64,000 nucleotides of DNA from Rugamonas sp. A1-17 (GCA_025548565.1 JAJLPB010000002.1:723965-787964), one strand, 5' to 3'; numbered from the stretch's first letter, positions 51,141-62,695 are shown. Translations and numbers: made by a program. The notes: generated by a model from the letters alone, not told the origin.

Positions 51141-52941
51141 TAAGTTTGCAGTCGTCGGTATCGAACTCCGACTGGAACTGCAAGACCTGGCCGCCCACCT
51201 GCAGCGCCTTCATGCGCGGCGCGACCAGCGTATATTCGCCCGCCTTGAGCTTGTCGATCAGCGGAACGCACGCGCCGCCGCTCGCATCGAGCCGGCCTGC
51301 CACCACCCACTTGCCGTCGGCGCGCTCGGTATAGAGCGGTGCCGGCGAAAAAAGGCCACCCTTGAACAGCAGAACCTCCGGCTTGCCGTCGCCATCAACA
51401 TCCAGCACCAGCGCGTCGCAGCCCACGCCGCGGTTTATCAGGCATGGCGGGACTGCACGGTCGTCCGCAACGCTCCACTTCTGGGACACAAAGCTGGCCG
51501 GCAGCTTTGTGGTCGCGGGCCATACTTTGACGTTGTCGGCCACCGATACCGGCCCGGCAAGCTGCTCTCCAGGCCAGCGCACCGTCTCCTTCAACGCCTT
51601 GGCGGCCAGTTCGCGGATCAACGCGGCCTCCGCCCCGGAGGCCTGTTGCGACAGGCGCGCCAGCGCAGCCTGTCCATAGCGCTGCCCCTCGAAGCGCAGG
51701 TAATGGAAATCGAACTTCGCAGCCGTGGTGCGGCCCCTCTCCAGCCGCGCCACCTGGCTGTTCACCGAGAGACGCGCCGGATCGGCGATCGGCGTGAACA
51801 AGGCAAGCAGCACCGCCAGCACCACGAAGGCCGTCGCCACGTTGACGTTGGCGATCGGGTAGAGCCAGGTTTCGTAGCGATGCGCCGCCCACGCGTAACC
51901 CAGCGCATAGCAACTGGCGACCACCAGGCAGGCGGCGGCGATTACGCGGTCCGAGGTCCAGCCATAGTCGTACACCCGCAAGCCCAGCGCGTAGATGGCG
52001 ATGGCCGTCAGCGGCAGTACCAGCAGCGAAGCCACGCGCGCGCTGACCCGCACCGCCAGCGCTGCCTTGGCGTGGCCGTTCTGGAAGGCCGCGTTAATCA
52101 GGACGACCAGCACAGCGTCCGCCGCCAGCAGCAGCGAGGTCGCGTGGCGGGTAGCCCACAACACATCCAATCCAGTGAACGGCAGTGCGCACAGGAAGCC
52201 GCTGACGATCAGCGCCGCCACCGGCAGTATCCACGACAGCAGTACCAGCAGCAGGCTGCGGATGCCGCGCACAATGGCCGGCCGCACGTCCGTGATGTGC
52301 ATCGCGCACGACCAGGCGAAGCAGACCACCGGCACCACGAACCACGACTCCTCCATCATATGCTTGAGGAAGTCCAGCTTCACCATCGAGAACAGGCCGC
52401 TGCCCATCAACAGCACCAGCCAAAGTACGCCGACAAAGAACGCCGAGAACATCAGCTGCACCGCCAGCTTCCAGGCCAGCTCGAAATACGTGCCATAACT
52501 GGCGACGTGGCGCTTGTCCACGGCGCCCGCCATCACCAGCGCGTGGGCGATGTACATGAAGACAACGCCGAACACCATCAGCGGACCGGGTATCGACGTG
52601 AACGCCCCTTTCGCAAGCTCGCCGCCGGGCGGCGACACGCCAGCCCCGCGGCTGACCGCATGCAGCGCCATGATGAGCACCACCCCGGCGGCAACCGCCA
52701 TCCATTGCGCCACCTTCTTCGGTGCAATGTGGCCCATGGCCGAAATCAGCATCGCCGGCAGCAGCGCGCAGGCCATCAGCAAAGGCGTCATCACGTATGG
52801 CGCCCCGGCCGGCCACCAGCCGCCACGGTCGGCCTGGTACAGCCAATACAGCAGCGCGCCCTGCACCAGGCCAGTCGCCAGCCGCAGCGCCATCACGCGC
52901 CGGCTGACCTCCGCTTCCAACATCGTCTCATCTTGTTCCAT
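51124..52941 (-). CDS. DUF4153 membrane protein
   Basis: A 605-residue protein with about twelve hydrophobic segments in the first 420 residues (LMVFGVVFMYIAHALVMAGA; AAFVVLAVLLALFTPIA) and a soluble C-terminal domain. The pattern, including YVMTPLLMACALLPAMLI and LLLVLLSWILPVAALIVSGFL, fits the DUF4153 family of unknown function. ATG at 52941 follows the family N-terminus (MEQDETMLEAEVSRRVMALR). The C-terminal region has DVDGDGKPEVLLF, a repeat-like DxDGDG motif that resembles calcium-binding or FG-GAP loops. Confidence 0.8.
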   Translation of the reverse strand: MEQDETMLEAEVSRRVMALRLATGLVQGALLYWLYQADRGGWWPAGAPYVMTPLLMACALLPAMLISAMGHIAPKKVAQWMAVAAGVVLIMALHAVSRGAGVSPPGGELAKGAFTSIPGPLMVFGVVFMYIAHALVMAGAVDKRHVASYGTYFELAWKLAVQLMFSAFFVGVLWLVLLMGSGLFSMVKLDFLKHMMEESWFVVPVVCFAWSCAMHITDVRPAIVRGIRSLLLVLLSWILPVAALIVSGFLCALPFTGLDVLWATRHATSLLLAADAVLVVLINAAFQNGHAKAALAVRVSARVASLLVLPLTAIAIYALGLRVYDYGWTSDRVIAAACLVVASCYALGYAWAAHRYETWLYPIANVNVATAFVVLAVLLALFTPIADPARLSVNSQVARLERGRTTAAKFDFHYLRFEGQRYGQAALARLSQQASGAEAALIRELAAKALKETVRWPGEQLAGPVSVADNVKVWPATTKLPASFVSQKWSVADDRAVPPCLINRGVGCDALVLDVDGDGKPEVLLFKGGLFSPAPLYTERADGKWVVAGRLDASGGACVPLIDKLKAGEYTLVAPRMKALQVGGQVLQFQSEFDTDDCKLIKAAK

Positions 52942-53101
52942 GCTTTGTCTCTTTGTGAACCGTGGGCCGCAGTATCTCACATGTTTATTATTTAGCATTG
53001 GTAGCGAGCCTGCTGAGTGCCGTCCTACGAGGCCCGCGCGGAGGCGCTATAATGGCTGTCTACGCTGTTCTTTTTTCAACGTTCCGCACCCGGTCCGCCA
53101 A

Positions 53102-54316
53102 GTGAATCCACATCTCGACAAGCTGCAACCCTATCCGTTCGAAAAACTGCGCCAGTTGTTCGCGCAGGTGACCGCCAGCCCACAGCACAAGGCCATCAGC
53201 CTGGGCATGGGCGAACCCAAACACCCGACGCCGCGCTTCATCCAGCAGGCGCTGATCGACAATGTGGACGGCCTGGCCACCTACCCGACCACCATCGGCT
53301 CGGATGCGCTGCGCGGCGCCATCGCCGGCTGGCTGGAACGCCGCTACGGCATCCCCAAGCTCAATCCGGCCACCCAGGTGCTGCCGGTGAACGGCTCGCG
53401 CGAGGCGCTGTTCTCGCTGGCGCAGACCGTGATCGACCCGGCCGCCAAGTCGCTGGTCATCAGCCCGAATCCGTTCTACCAGATCTACGAAGGCGCGGCC
53501 TACCTGGCCGGCGCCGAGCCGTACTTCGTCAACTCCGACCCGGCCCGCAACTTCGGCTGCGACTACGACAGCATCCCAGCCTCGGTGTGGGAACGCGTGT
53601 CGCTGCTGTTCCTGTGCTCCCCCGGCAACCCGACCGGCGCCGTGCTGACGCTGACCGACTGGGAGAACCTGTTCGCCCTGTCCGAGCGCTACAACTTCAT
53701 CATCGCCGCCGACGAGTGCTACTCCGAGATCTACCACGGCGACAAGGCGCCACTGGGCGCGCTGGAAGCGGCCCACACGCTGGGCCTGTCCACGGTCGAC
53801 AAGCCCTACGCGCGCCTGGTGGTGTTCAGCAGCCTGTCGAAACGCTCCAACGTGCCGGGCATGCGCTCGGGCTTCGTGGCCGGCGACGCCGACGTGCTGA
53901 AAAAATTCCTGTTGTACCGCACCTATCACGGCGGAGCCATGAGCCCTTCCGTGCAAGCTGCGTCGATCGCGGCCTGGAACGACGAGACCCACGTCGAACA
54001 GAACCGCGAAAAATACCGCGCCAAATTCGCCGCCATCACCCCGCTGCTGCAGGGAGTGCTGCAGGTCGAACTGCCGGACGCCGGCTTCTACCTGTGGGCC
54101 GACGTCAGCCGGACCGGCCTGTCGGACACCGAATTCGCCCAGCGCCTGTACGCCGAATATAATGTCACGGTACTGCCGGGCAGCTACCTGGCGCGCGACG
54201 CCCACGGCGCCAATCCGGGCCGCAACCGCATCCGCATGGCGCTGGTCGCCGAGACGGAGGAAGGCCTGGAAGCCGCGCAGCGCATCGTCCAATTTTGCAA
54301 GTCCCTTAACAAATAA
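53102..54316 (+). CDS. dapC: Succinyldiaminopimelate transaminase
   Basis: A 404-residue PLP aminotransferase of the lysine/DAP pathway, converting N-succinyl-2-amino-6-oxopimelate to succinyl-DAP. Seen: [69 protein letters not shown], and the PLP Lys in [23 protein letters not shown] at 53102 is the only start that fits the conserved N-terminus. dapD follows after 11 bases. This gene order is typical of betaproteobacteria. Confidence 0.93.
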   Translation: MNPHLDKLQPYPFEKLRQLFAQVTASPQHKAISLGMGEPKHPTPRFIQQALIDNVDGLATYPTTIGSDALRGAIAGWLERRYGIPKLNPATQVLPVNGSREALFSLAQTVIDPAAKSLVISPNPFYQIYEGAAYLAGAEPYFVNSDPARNFGCDYDSIPASVWERVSLLFLCSPGNPTGAVLTLTDWENLFALSERYNFIIAADECYSEIYHGDKAPLGALEAAHTLGLSTVDKPYARLVVFSSLSKRSNVPGMRSGFVAGDADVLKKFLLYRTYHGGAMSPSVQAASIAAWNDETHVEQNREKYRAKFAAITPLLQGVLQVELPDAGFYLWADVSRTGLSDTEFAQRLYAEYNVTVLPGSYLARDAHGANPGRNRIRMALVAETEEGLEAAQRIVQFCKSLNK

Positions 54317-54327
54317 GATCGCACATC

Positions 54328-55155
54328 ATGAGCCAACAACTCCAGCAAATCATCGACCAGGCATGGGAAGACCGCGCCAACATCAATCCGGCCAACGGCA
54401 CCGCCGAACTGCGTGACGCGGTTTCGCACGTGATCGCGGGCCTGGACGCCGGCACCATCCGCGTGGCCGAAAAAACCACCGGCGACTGGGTGGTGAACCA
54501 GTGGGTCAAGAAAGCCGTGCTGCTGTCCTTCCGCCTGGAGAACAACGTGCAGATGCCATCCGACGGCACCATGCAGTTCTACGACAAGGTACCGACCAAG
54601 TTCGCCAACTACACCGCCGACGATTTCGCCAAGGGCGGCTTCCGCGTGGTGCCGCCGGCCGTAGCGCGCCGCGGCTCGTTCATCGCCAAGAACGTGGTGC
54701 TGATGCCTTCCTACGTCAACATCGGCGCCTACGTCGATGAAGGCGCGATGGTCGACACCTGGGCCACCGTCGGTTCGTGCGCGCAGATCGGCAAGAACGT
54801 CCACCTGTCCGGCGGCGTCGGCATCGGCGGCGTGCTGGAACCGATGCAGGCCAATCCGACCATCATCGAAGACAACTGCTTCATCGGCGCCCGCTCGGAA
54901 ATCGTCGAAGGCGTGATCGTCGAAGAGAACTCGGTGATCTCGATGGGCGTGTACATCGGCCAGTCGACCAAGATCTACGACCGCGCCACCGGCGAAGTGA
55001 CCTACGGCCGCGTGCCCGCGGGCTCGGTGGTCGTCTCGGGCAACCTGCCTTCGGACGACGGCAAGTACTCGCTGTACTGCGCGGTCATCGTCAAGCGCGT
55101 GGATGCCAAAACCCGCGCCAAGACCGGCATCAACGAACTGCTGCGCGGTATCTAA
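54328..55155 (+). CDS. dapD: Tetrahydrodipicolinate N-succinyltransferase
   Basis: A 275-residue left-handed beta-helix acyltransferase that succinylates tetrahydrodipicolinate with succinyl-CoA. Typical stretches: [67 protein letters not shown] and hexapeptide rungs through VSGNLPSD. Length normal. Co-transcribed with dapC and ended by a strong terminator. Confidence 0.97.
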   Translation: MSQQLQQIIDQAWEDRANINPANGTAELRDAVSHVIAGLDAGTIRVAEKTTGDWVVNQWVKKAVLLSFRLENNVQMPSDGTMQFYDKVPTKFANYTADDFAKGGFRVVPPAVARRGSFIAKNVVLMPSYVNIGAYVDEGAMVDTWATVGSCAQIGKNVHLSGGVGIGGVLEPMQANPTIIEDNCFIGARSEIVEGVIVEENSVISMGVYIGQSTKIYDRATGEVTYGRVPAGSVVVSGNLPSDDGKYSLYCAVIVKRVDAKTRAKTGINELLRGI

Positions 55156-55170
55156 GCAGGCAACAAGAAC

Positions 55171-55200
55171 CGGGGACTCTGCGCAGTCCCCGTTTTTTTT
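55171..55200 (+). terminator. Rho-independent terminator after dapD
   Basis: CGGGGACT (55171-55178) and AGTCCCCG (55185-55192) form an eight-base GC-rich stem around the loop CTGCGC, and eight T residues follow. Textbook form, separating dapCD from pilU. Confidence 0.93.
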
Positions 55201-55218
55201 GATACTGAGGAGAGAGCC

Positions 55219-56361
55219 ATGGCAATGGAACGCCTGTTCCAGCTGATGAAGGAAAAGAACGCGTCGGACATGTTCTTCGCGGTGAATTCGCCGGTGCACA
55301 TCAAGATCAACGGCAACCTGATCCCCATCAACCAGCAAAAGCTCGAGCCGGACAACATCCACTCGCTGCTGTCGGAGATCGCCTCCCCCGCGCAGATGGA
55401 GGAACTGGCGGCGACCAATGAGCTGAACATGGGCGTGTCGGTGCCGAACATGGGCCGCTTCCGCCTCTCCGCGTTCAGGCAGCGCGGCACCATCTCCGCG
55501 GTATTCCGCTTCGTGCCCGCCGCCATACCGGTGCTGGCCGACCTCCAGCTGCCGCCGGTGCTGGCGGACCTGATCATGGAAAAGCGCGGCCTGCTGCTGC
55601 TGGTCGGCTCGACCGGCTCCGGCAAGTCCACCACCATCGCCTCGATGCTGGACCACCGCAACGAACTGCGCTCCGGCCATATCCTGACGCTGGAAGATCC
55701 GATCGAGTACCTGTTCAAGAATAAGAAGTCCATCGTCAACCAGCGCGAGATCGGCAGCGACGCCAAGGACTTCTACACGGCGCTGCGCAACTCCATGCGC
55801 CAGGCGCCGGACTGCATCCTGATCGGCGAGATCCGCGACAAGGAAACCATGGCCGCCGCGCTGGCCTATGCGCAGTCGGGCCACCTGGTGCTGGCGACCC
55901 TGCACGCCAACAACAGCTATAACGCGCTAAATCGTATTATCAGTTTCTACCCGATCGAGAACCGCGCAGCGCTGCTGCAGGACTTGTCGTCGACGGTGAA
56001 GGCCATCGTCTCGCAGCGGCTGGTCCGCTCGATCAACGGCGGCACGCGCACGGCGGCGGTGGAGGTGATGGTCAACACCCGCTACATCTCGGACCTGATC
56101 GAAAAAGGCGAAATCGGCCAGATCAAGGAAGCGATGGAAAAGAGCATGTCGCCCGGTTCGCAGTCGTTCGAACTGGCCTTGCTCAAGCTGGTGCAGGACG
56201 GCTTGATCAGCCAGGACGAGGCGCTGGCCAACGCCGATTCGGCCACCAACCTGCTGTGGCTACTGAACAATGGCCCGGACAGCAAGAACGCCCAGGCCGA
56301 GCCGGAACCCAAGTCGCCGCCGGACGAGGCCTCGTTCACCGAGTTCACGCTCAACACCTGA
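55219..56361 (+). CDS. pilU: Type IV pilus retraction ATPase PilU
   Basis: A 380-residue hexameric ATPase of the PilT/PilU family. Seen: LFQLMKEKNASDMFFAVNSPVHIKINGNL at the start, Walker A GSTGSGKSTTIA, the Asp box LEDPIEYLFKNKKSIVNQREIG, Walker B ILIGEIRD, and the His box GHLVLATLHANNSYNALNRII. The NN in LHANNSYNALNR and the length beyond 345 residues fit PilU rather than PilT. GAGGAGAG precedes the ATG. It aids PilT-driven pilus retraction and twitching motility. No pilT is adjacent here. Confidence 0.93.
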   Translation: MAMERLFQLMKEKNASDMFFAVNSPVHIKINGNLIPINQQKLEPDNIHSLLSEIASPAQMEELAATNELNMGVSVPNMGRFRLSAFRQRGTISAVFRFVPAAIPVLADLQLPPVLADLIMEKRGLLLLVGSTGSGKSTTIASMLDHRNELRSGHILTLEDPIEYLFKNKKSIVNQREIGSDAKDFYTALRNSMRQAPDCILIGEIRDKETMAAALAYAQSGHLVLATLHANNSYNALNRIISFYPIENRAALLQDLSSTVKAIVSQRLVRSINGGTRTAAVEVMVNTRYISDLIEKGEIGQIKEAMEKSMSPGSQSFELALLKLVQDGLISQDEALANADSATNLLWLLNNGPDSKNAQAEPEPKSPPDEASFTEFTLNT

Positions 56362-56409
56362 GGCGCCCGAAGCGCCCTGCTTCATCTCGCGCGCCAGCTT
56401 CAACGCCGC

Positions 56410-56445
56410 AAAAAAAAACCGGCCGCATGAGCATCATGCGGCCGG
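56410..56445 (-). terminator. Rho-independent terminator for the PEP-CTERM gene
   Basis: CCGGCCGCATGA (56419-56430) and TCATGCGGCCGG (56434-56445) form a perfect 12-bp stem with a three-base loop. On the minus strand nine T residues follow (56418-56410), so it terminates the PEP-CTERM gene; it can also shield pilU from the other side. Confidence 0.9.
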
Positions 56446-56477
56446 CCTTTGCGCAACAGGCGTCCTGGCGTTCGCCG

Positions 56478-57224
56478 TCAGGCGGCGCGCCCGGCGTTCC
56501 GGCGGCGGCGCTGCAGGCCTGCCAGCACGCCCACGCCCGCCAGCAGCATCGTCACGCTGCCCGGCTCCGGCACCGCTGAAATATAGCTGAAGTCGTCCAA
56601 ACCGATAATGTTGGAGTTATCGCCGCTGGGGCCGCCATTCGGAACAAAGTAGCGGAAGGCGACGCGCCCATCGATCGGAGCGCTCAGGCCGCTCAGGGTC
56701 ACCGTGTACTTGGTCCAGTCTTCCGGATAGCCGCCGGGCGACACCGACGAGTTCACGGAAAGCAGTGCGGAAGTGAAGCTGCCCACGCCGGTGGTGGTGG
56801 TGCCGACGTCGGTGCCGCTGCCCGTGCTCATGCGGAATTCCAGCCGGTCCGGATATTCCGAATTCGGCACGGTGGTGGTGTAGAAGCTGAACGTGTCGCC
56901 GTTGCGCAGGCCGGTGATCAGCGGCGAGATCAGCCAGTTATTGATGGTGCCGGTACCACTGCCGATGGACGTGTAGTTGACCAGGGCCATGCCGTCCCCG
57001 GCATGCGGCGACACCACAATATCGCCGAACTCATCCTGGATGCCATCCGCAACCGACCACGGATTGCCGGTGGAATTACGGGTACTCAGGTTCTTGGTGA
57101 TCCAGCCGTCGGGCAACGCGCCGGGCGTGTCGAAATGCTCGACAAACGATGCGTAGGACGAGGTGCTGATGCACAGAAAAGCCGCACTGATGGCAGCCTT
57201 GGAAGCGATAGCTGATAGTTTCAT
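56478..57224 (-). CDS. Choice-of-anchor J-type PEP-CTERM surface protein
   Basis: A 248-residue exported protein. A signal peptide (KAAISAAFLCISTSSYA) is followed by a beta-sandwich domain of the choice-of-anchor J kind (FDTPGALPDGWITKN; NNWLISPLITGLRNGD; IIGLDDFSYI). The C-terminal PEP-CTERM sorting signal is VPEPGSVTMLLAGVGVLAGLQRRRR. The tail is recognised by an exosortase (EpsH-type), linked to extracellular polysaccharide. The exosortase itself is not in this window. Met at 57224 gives a normal signal peptide; an upstream frame starts at 57251. Confidence 0.88.
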   Translation of the reverse strand: MKLSAIASKAAISAAFLCISTSSYASFVEHFDTPGALPDGWITKNLSTRNSTGNPWSVADGIQDEFGDIVVSPHAGDGMALVNYTSIGSGTGTINNWLISPLITGLRNGDTFSFYTTTVPNSEYPDRLEFRMSTGSGTDVGTTTTGVGSFTSALLSVNSSVSPGGYPEDWTKYTVTLSGLSAPIDGRVAFRYFVPNGGPSGDNSNIIGLDDFSYISAVPEPGSVTMLLAGVGVLAGLQRRRRNAGRAA

Positions 57225-57491
57225 AGTTTTAAAAGTCGAAAGAGTCGTCATTTAATTCCAGGAGAAATCCAGCACCTGGGCCAGCTGGCCACGCGGGCCA
57301 GTAATACAATCCACAACGTTTCCAATGTAACACTTAAGATTGTATTAAATGACAGGAATGTGACAAAAATTTTAACTTCTCTCAAAACGTGACTTTTCAA
57401 CAACGGTCGCGCCGTCGAGCCGGCCATCCGCCTGGCGGCCCGCCCGTGGTATTCTATTGCTCCTCCGCGCACAGCACTTCTTCTTCATCCT

Positions 57492-58981
<1,490 letters not shown>

Positions 58982-59060
58982 CGTCGTACCCGCGAAAGCG
59001 GGTATCCATGCCGAGTGTCCGATCCCACCCGGTATGGATACCCGCTTTCGCGGGTATGAC
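58982..59060. repeat. Dispersed palindromic (REP-like) element, copy 2
   Basis: GTACCCGCGAAAGCGGGTAT at the left and ATACCCGCTTTCGCGGGTAT at the right form two facing hairpins, which also pair with each other, directly after the dapE stop. Related to the copies at 2912 and 59977 by the arm pattern GTxCCCGC-n-GCGGG. Confidence 0.85.
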
Positions 59061-59080
59061 AGCATTTTACCGAGATAGCC

Positions 59081-59968
59081 ATGAACACGACTCCTTTCAC
59101 CACGCCGCGCGACCTGTTGCGCTACGCCGTCACCCGCTTCAACACCGCCAAGCTGTTCTTCGGCCATGGCAGCGTCGAAGCCTTCGACGAAGCGGCCTAC
59201 CTGATCCTGCACACGCTCAAGCTGCCGCTGGACCGCCTGGACCCGTTCCTGGACGCGAAGCTGCTGCCCGATGAGATCGACGCGGTCATGGCCGTCATCG
59301 ACCGCCGCACCAACGAGCGCGTGCCGGCCGCCTACATCACCAACGAGGCGTGGCTGGGCACCTACAACTTCTACGTGGACGAGCGCACCATCGTGCCGCG
59401 CTCCTTCATCGCGGAACTGATCCCGCAGTACTTCGCGCCGTGGGTCAACGAGCCTGAGAACGTGGCCAACGTGCTGGAACTGTGCACGGGCTCCGGCTGC
59501 CTGGCCATCATGCTGGCCGACGCCTTCCCGGACGCGCACGTGGACGCGGTCGACATCTCGGCCGACGCGCTGGAAGTGGCGAAGAAAAACGTCGCCACCT
59601 ACAAGCTGGAAGACCGCCTGACGCTGATCCAGTCCGACCTGTATGCCAACGTGCCGGACAAGAAGTATGACCTGATCATCACCAACCCGCCGTATGTGAA
59701 CTCGTCGTCGATGAGCAAGCTGCCGATGGAGTACCGCGCCGAGCCTGAACTGGCGCTGGACGGCGGCAAGGACGGCATGGACCTGGTGCGCAAGATCGTC
59801 GCCGGCGCCGCCGAGCGACTGACCGACGACGGCATCCTGATCGTCGAAATCGGCAACGAGCGCGAGTTCGCCGAGGCGGCCTTCGGTGAACTGGGCCTGA
59901 CCTGGCTCACCACCAGCAACGGCGACGACATGGTCTTCCTGCTGACCGCAGACCAGCTTAAACTCTAA
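59081..59968 (+). CDS. prmB: Ribosomal protein L3 glutamine methyltransferase
   Basis: A 295-residue SAM-dependent methyltransferase that modifies a Gln of ribosomal protein L3. Seen: the N-terminal helical domain (TPRDLLRYAVTRFN), ERVPAAYITNEAWLGTYNFYVDERTIVPRSF, motif I ELCTGSGCLAIMLA, and the catalytic NPPY in LIITNPPYVNSSSM, which also marks PrmC. The N-terminal part and the YRAEPELALDGGKDGMDL stretch favour PrmB. It sits between two palindromic repeats. Confidence 0.92.
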   Translation: MNTTPFTTPRDLLRYAVTRFNTAKLFFGHGSVEAFDEAAYLILHTLKLPLDRLDPFLDAKLLPDEIDAVMAVIDRRTNERVPAAYITNEAWLGTYNFYVDERTIVPRSFIAELIPQYFAPWVNEPENVANVLELCTGSGCLAIMLADAFPDAHVDAVDISADALEVAKKNVATYKLEDRLTLIQSDLYANVPDKKYDLIITNPPYVNSSSMSKLPMEYRAEPELALDGGKDGMDLVRKIVAGAAERLTDDGILIVEIGNEREFAEAAFGELGLTWLTTSNGDDMVFLLTADQLKL

Positions 59969-59976
59969 AAAAACCC

Positions 59977-60062
59977 GCGTCGTTCCCGCGCAGGCGGGAA
60001 CCCTCACACTGCTTGGGTTCCCCCCATGCTGACTATGGGTCCCCGCCTGCGCGGGGACGACG
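59977..60062. repeat. Dispersed palindromic (REP-like) element, copy 3
   Basis: GTTCCCGCGCAGGCGGGAAC at the left and GTCCCCGCCTGCGCGGGGAC at the right, with about 40 bases between. It follows the prmB stop and may act as a transcription or mRNA-stability boundary before the ABC-F gene. Confidence 0.85.
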
Positions 60063-60077
60063 GCACGAAAGATTCTG

Positions 60078-62075
60078 ATGATTCGCTTTATTCAAGTAAG
60101 CCTGATGCGCGGTATTAAGCCGCTGCTGGAACAGGTCGATGTCACCCTCAACCCAGGCGACAAGATTGGCCTGATCGGCGCCAACGGCGCCGGCAAATCC
60201 AGCCTGTTCGCGATGATGCGCGGCGAGCTGCACCCTGACCAGGGCGAGATCGACTTCCCGGCCAAATGGCGCGTCGCTTACGTGGCGCAGGAAACCCCGC
60301 CGCTGGAACGCGCGGCGCTCGATTACGCCATCGACGGCGACGTCACCCTGCGCAAGCTGGAAGCGGAACTGGCGCGCCTGGAATCGGAGCCCGAATCGTC
60401 CGAGAACGGCATCGCCATCGGCGAGATCTACAGCGCGCTGGCCGACGCCGACGCCTACACCGTGCAGTCGCGCGGCGAACAGCTGCTGCTGGGCCTTGGC
60501 TTCTCGATCGACCAGATGCAGCAGCCGGTGGCCAGCTTCTCCGGCGGCTGGCGCATGCGCCTCAATCTGGCGCAGGCGCTGATGTGCCCTTCCGACCTGC
60601 TGCTGCTCGATGAACCGACCAACCACCTGGACCTGGACGCGATCATCTGGCTGGAGGACTGGCTCAAACGCTACACCGGCACCTTGCTGATCATCTCCCA
60701 CGACCGCGACTTCCTCGACGAAGTGGTCAACGTGGTGGTGCACATCGACGAGCGCAAACTGAAACGCTACTCGGGCAACTACTCGTCCTTCGAGCGTCAG
60801 CGCGCGGCGCAGATGATCCTGGCCGCCGGCGCGCTGGAAAAGCAGCAGCGCAAGCGCGCCCACCTGGAGTCGTTCGTCAACCGCTTCAAGGCGCAGGCCT
60901 CCAAGGCCCGCCAGGCGCAGAGCCGCATGAAGGCGCTGGCCAAGATGGAAGAACTGGCGCCGCTGCGCGCCGCCGCCGAATTCTCGTTCGAGTTCCGCGA
61001 GCCGCTCAGCGCCCCGAATCCGCTGCTGGTGATGGAGGACGTCGACGCCGGCTACAAGATCGAGAACGAAGCGACCGGCGAGATCACCCACAAGACCATC
61101 GTCAACAACATCAAGTTCTCGCTGCAGATCGGCCAGCGTATCGGCCTGCTGGGCGTGAACGGCGCGGGCAAATCGACGCTGATCAAGACCATCGCCGGCG
61201 AGCTGTCGCCGCTGACCGGCGACGCCACCATGGGCAAGGGCCTGAACATCGGCTACTTCGCCCAGCACCAGGTGGAGATGCTGCGCCACGACGAATCGCC
61301 GCTGTGGCACCTGGCGAAGATCGCGCCGACCGTGCGCGAACAGGAGCTGCGCAACTTCCTGGGCGGCTTCAACTTCCCCGGCACCATGGTCACCAGCTCG
61401 ATCGCGCCGTTCTCCGGCGGCGAGAAGGCCCGCCTGGCGCTGGCCCTGATCGTCTGGCAGCGCCCGAACCTGCTGCTGCTCGATGAACCGACCAACCACC
61501 TGGACCTGGAAACCCGCGAGGCGCTGACCGAAGCGCTGGCGCAGTTCGAAGGCACGCTGGTCGTCGTCTCGCACGATCGCCACCTGCTGCGCGCCACCAC
61601 CGACCAGTTCATCATCGTCGCCGACGGCAAGCTGCAGCCGTTCGACGGCGACCTGGATGACTACAAGGACTGGCTGTTGCAGACCAAGATGGGCAAAGGC
61701 ACCGACGTGCTGCCCGCCGCCGGCAACGCCAACAAGACCGACTTCCCGGTGGCCTCCCCGGTCGCGCCACCGTCGGCCGCGCCGGTGGTCAACACCAAGG
61801 AACAGAAACGCAAGGAGGCGGAAGACCGCCAGCGCCTGGCCACGCTGCGCAAGCCGCTGGAGCAGAAGATCAAGCGCCTGGACGAGCAGATCGCCAAGCG
61901 CAGCGCGCAGAAAGCCGATGTGGATGCGGCCCTGGGGGAGTCGTCGATCTACGACGCCGCCAACAAGGCCAAGCTGAAACAGCTGCTGGCCGATCAATCC
62001 TTCTTCACCAAGGACCTCGGCCAGCTGGAAGCGGAGTGGCTGGAGTTGCAGGAACAGCTGGAAGCGCTGGCCTAA
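60078..62075 (+). CDS. ABC-F family ATPase (YheS/Uup-like)
   Basis: A 665-residue soluble protein with two ABC domains and no membrane segments. Domain 1: Walker A IGANGAGKSS (about residue 34), signature FSGGWRMRLNLAQAL, Walker B LLLLDEPTNHLDLDAIIWLE. Domain 2: GVNGAGKST (about 355), signature FSGGEKARLALALI, and a second LDEPTNHLDLETREAL. Between them is a helical linker (LEKQQRKRAHLESFVNRFKA), and a Lys-rich coiled C-terminal part follows. ABC-F proteins bind the ribosome E site and affect translation or antibiotic resistance. The C-terminal extension resembles YheS. Confidence 0.93.
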   Translation: MIRFIQVSLMRGIKPLLEQVDVTLNPGDKIGLIGANGAGKSSLFAMMRGELHPDQGEIDFPAKWRVAYVAQETPPLERAALDYAIDGDVTLRKLEAELARLESEPESSENGIAIGEIYSALADADAYTVQSRGEQLLLGLGFSIDQMQQPVASFSGGWRMRLNLAQALMCPSDLLLLDEPTNHLDLDAIIWLEDWLKRYTGTLLIISHDRDFLDEVVNVVVHIDERKLKRYSGNYSSFERQRAAQMILAAGALEKQQRKRAHLESFVNRFKAQASKARQAQSRMKALAKMEELAPLRAAAEFSFEFREPLSAPNPLLVMEDVDAGYKIENEATGEITHKTIVNNIKFSLQIGQRIGLLGVNGAGKSTLIKTIAGELSPLTGDATMGKGLNIGYFAQHQVEMLRHDESPLWHLAKIAPTVREQELRNFLGGFNFPGTMVTSSIAPFSGGEKARLALALIVWQRPNLLLLDEPTNHLDLETREALTEALAQFEGTLVVVSHDRHLLRATTDQFIIVADGKLQPFDGDLDDYKDWLLQTKMGKGTDVLPAAGNANKTDFPVASPVAPPSAAPVVNTKEQKRKEAEDRQRLATLRKPLEQKIKRLDEQIAKRSAQKADVDAALGESSIYDAANKAKLKQLLADQSFFTKDLGQLEAEWLELQEQLEALA

Positions 62076-62080
62076 GAAGC

Positions 62081-62569
62081 CTATGCCGCCTGGCGGGCGC
62101 CAAGCGGTACTTTCTGGATCGACATCAGCTTATCGATGTCGACCACGATCAGGCGGCGCCCGTCGGCTTCCCCGATGCCGACCAGGTACTCGACCGCGCT
62201 GGCGCCGGGGATGGGCTGGATCTGCCCCAGCGTCAGCTGCACAATATCCGTCACCCCGTCCACCACCATCCCCATCACGCAGCTCGACAGCTTGAGGATG
62301 ATCACGTCCGTCAGCGGATCGTGCTCCTGCGGGCGCGGCCCGAAGGCGATGCGCATGTCGACGATCGGCATGATCACGCCGCGTGACACCGCCACCCCTG
62401 CCACGATCTCGCCCTCCGATGAAAAGCGCTCCAGCGCCTTCAAGGGCCGCAGCTCCTGAACCTTGCTGAAGTCCAGCGCGTAGTCCAGTCCACCCAGCCG
62501 GAAAACCAGATACTGGCCCGGCGCGATGGCGGTATCGGCGCTGGTGGACTGCATAGTCAATGAAGGCAT
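62081..62569 (-). CDS. CheW-like chemotaxis adaptor
   Basis: A 162-residue CheW domain protein (GQYLVFRLGGLDYALDFSKVQEL; VAVSRGVIMPIVDMRIAFG; VIILKLSSCVMGMVVDGVTDIV; YLVGIGEADGRRLIVVDIDKLMS). CheW links receptors to the CheA kinase. It lies alone, without cheA or receptor genes, and ends six bases from the convergent ABC-F gene. Confidence 0.92.
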   Translation of the reverse strand: MPSLTMQSTSADTAIAPGQYLVFRLGGLDYALDFSKVQELRPLKALERFSSEGEIVAGVAVSRGVIMPIVDMRIAFGPRPQEHDPLTDVIILKLSSCVMGMVVDGVTDIVQLTLGQIQPIPGASAVEYLVGIGEADGRRLIVVDIDKLMSIQKVPLGARQAA

Positions 62570-62695
62570 GATGATCCTTTCGTCCGGAACGTGCGGTTAC
62601 AGGCATGTGCCATCCTACCTTCGCCCCCCGCCGCGGTCGTTGAGCGGCGTCAATATTCGCCGGGTCAGCGGTTGTTCGTTTGCTACAATGAACCC

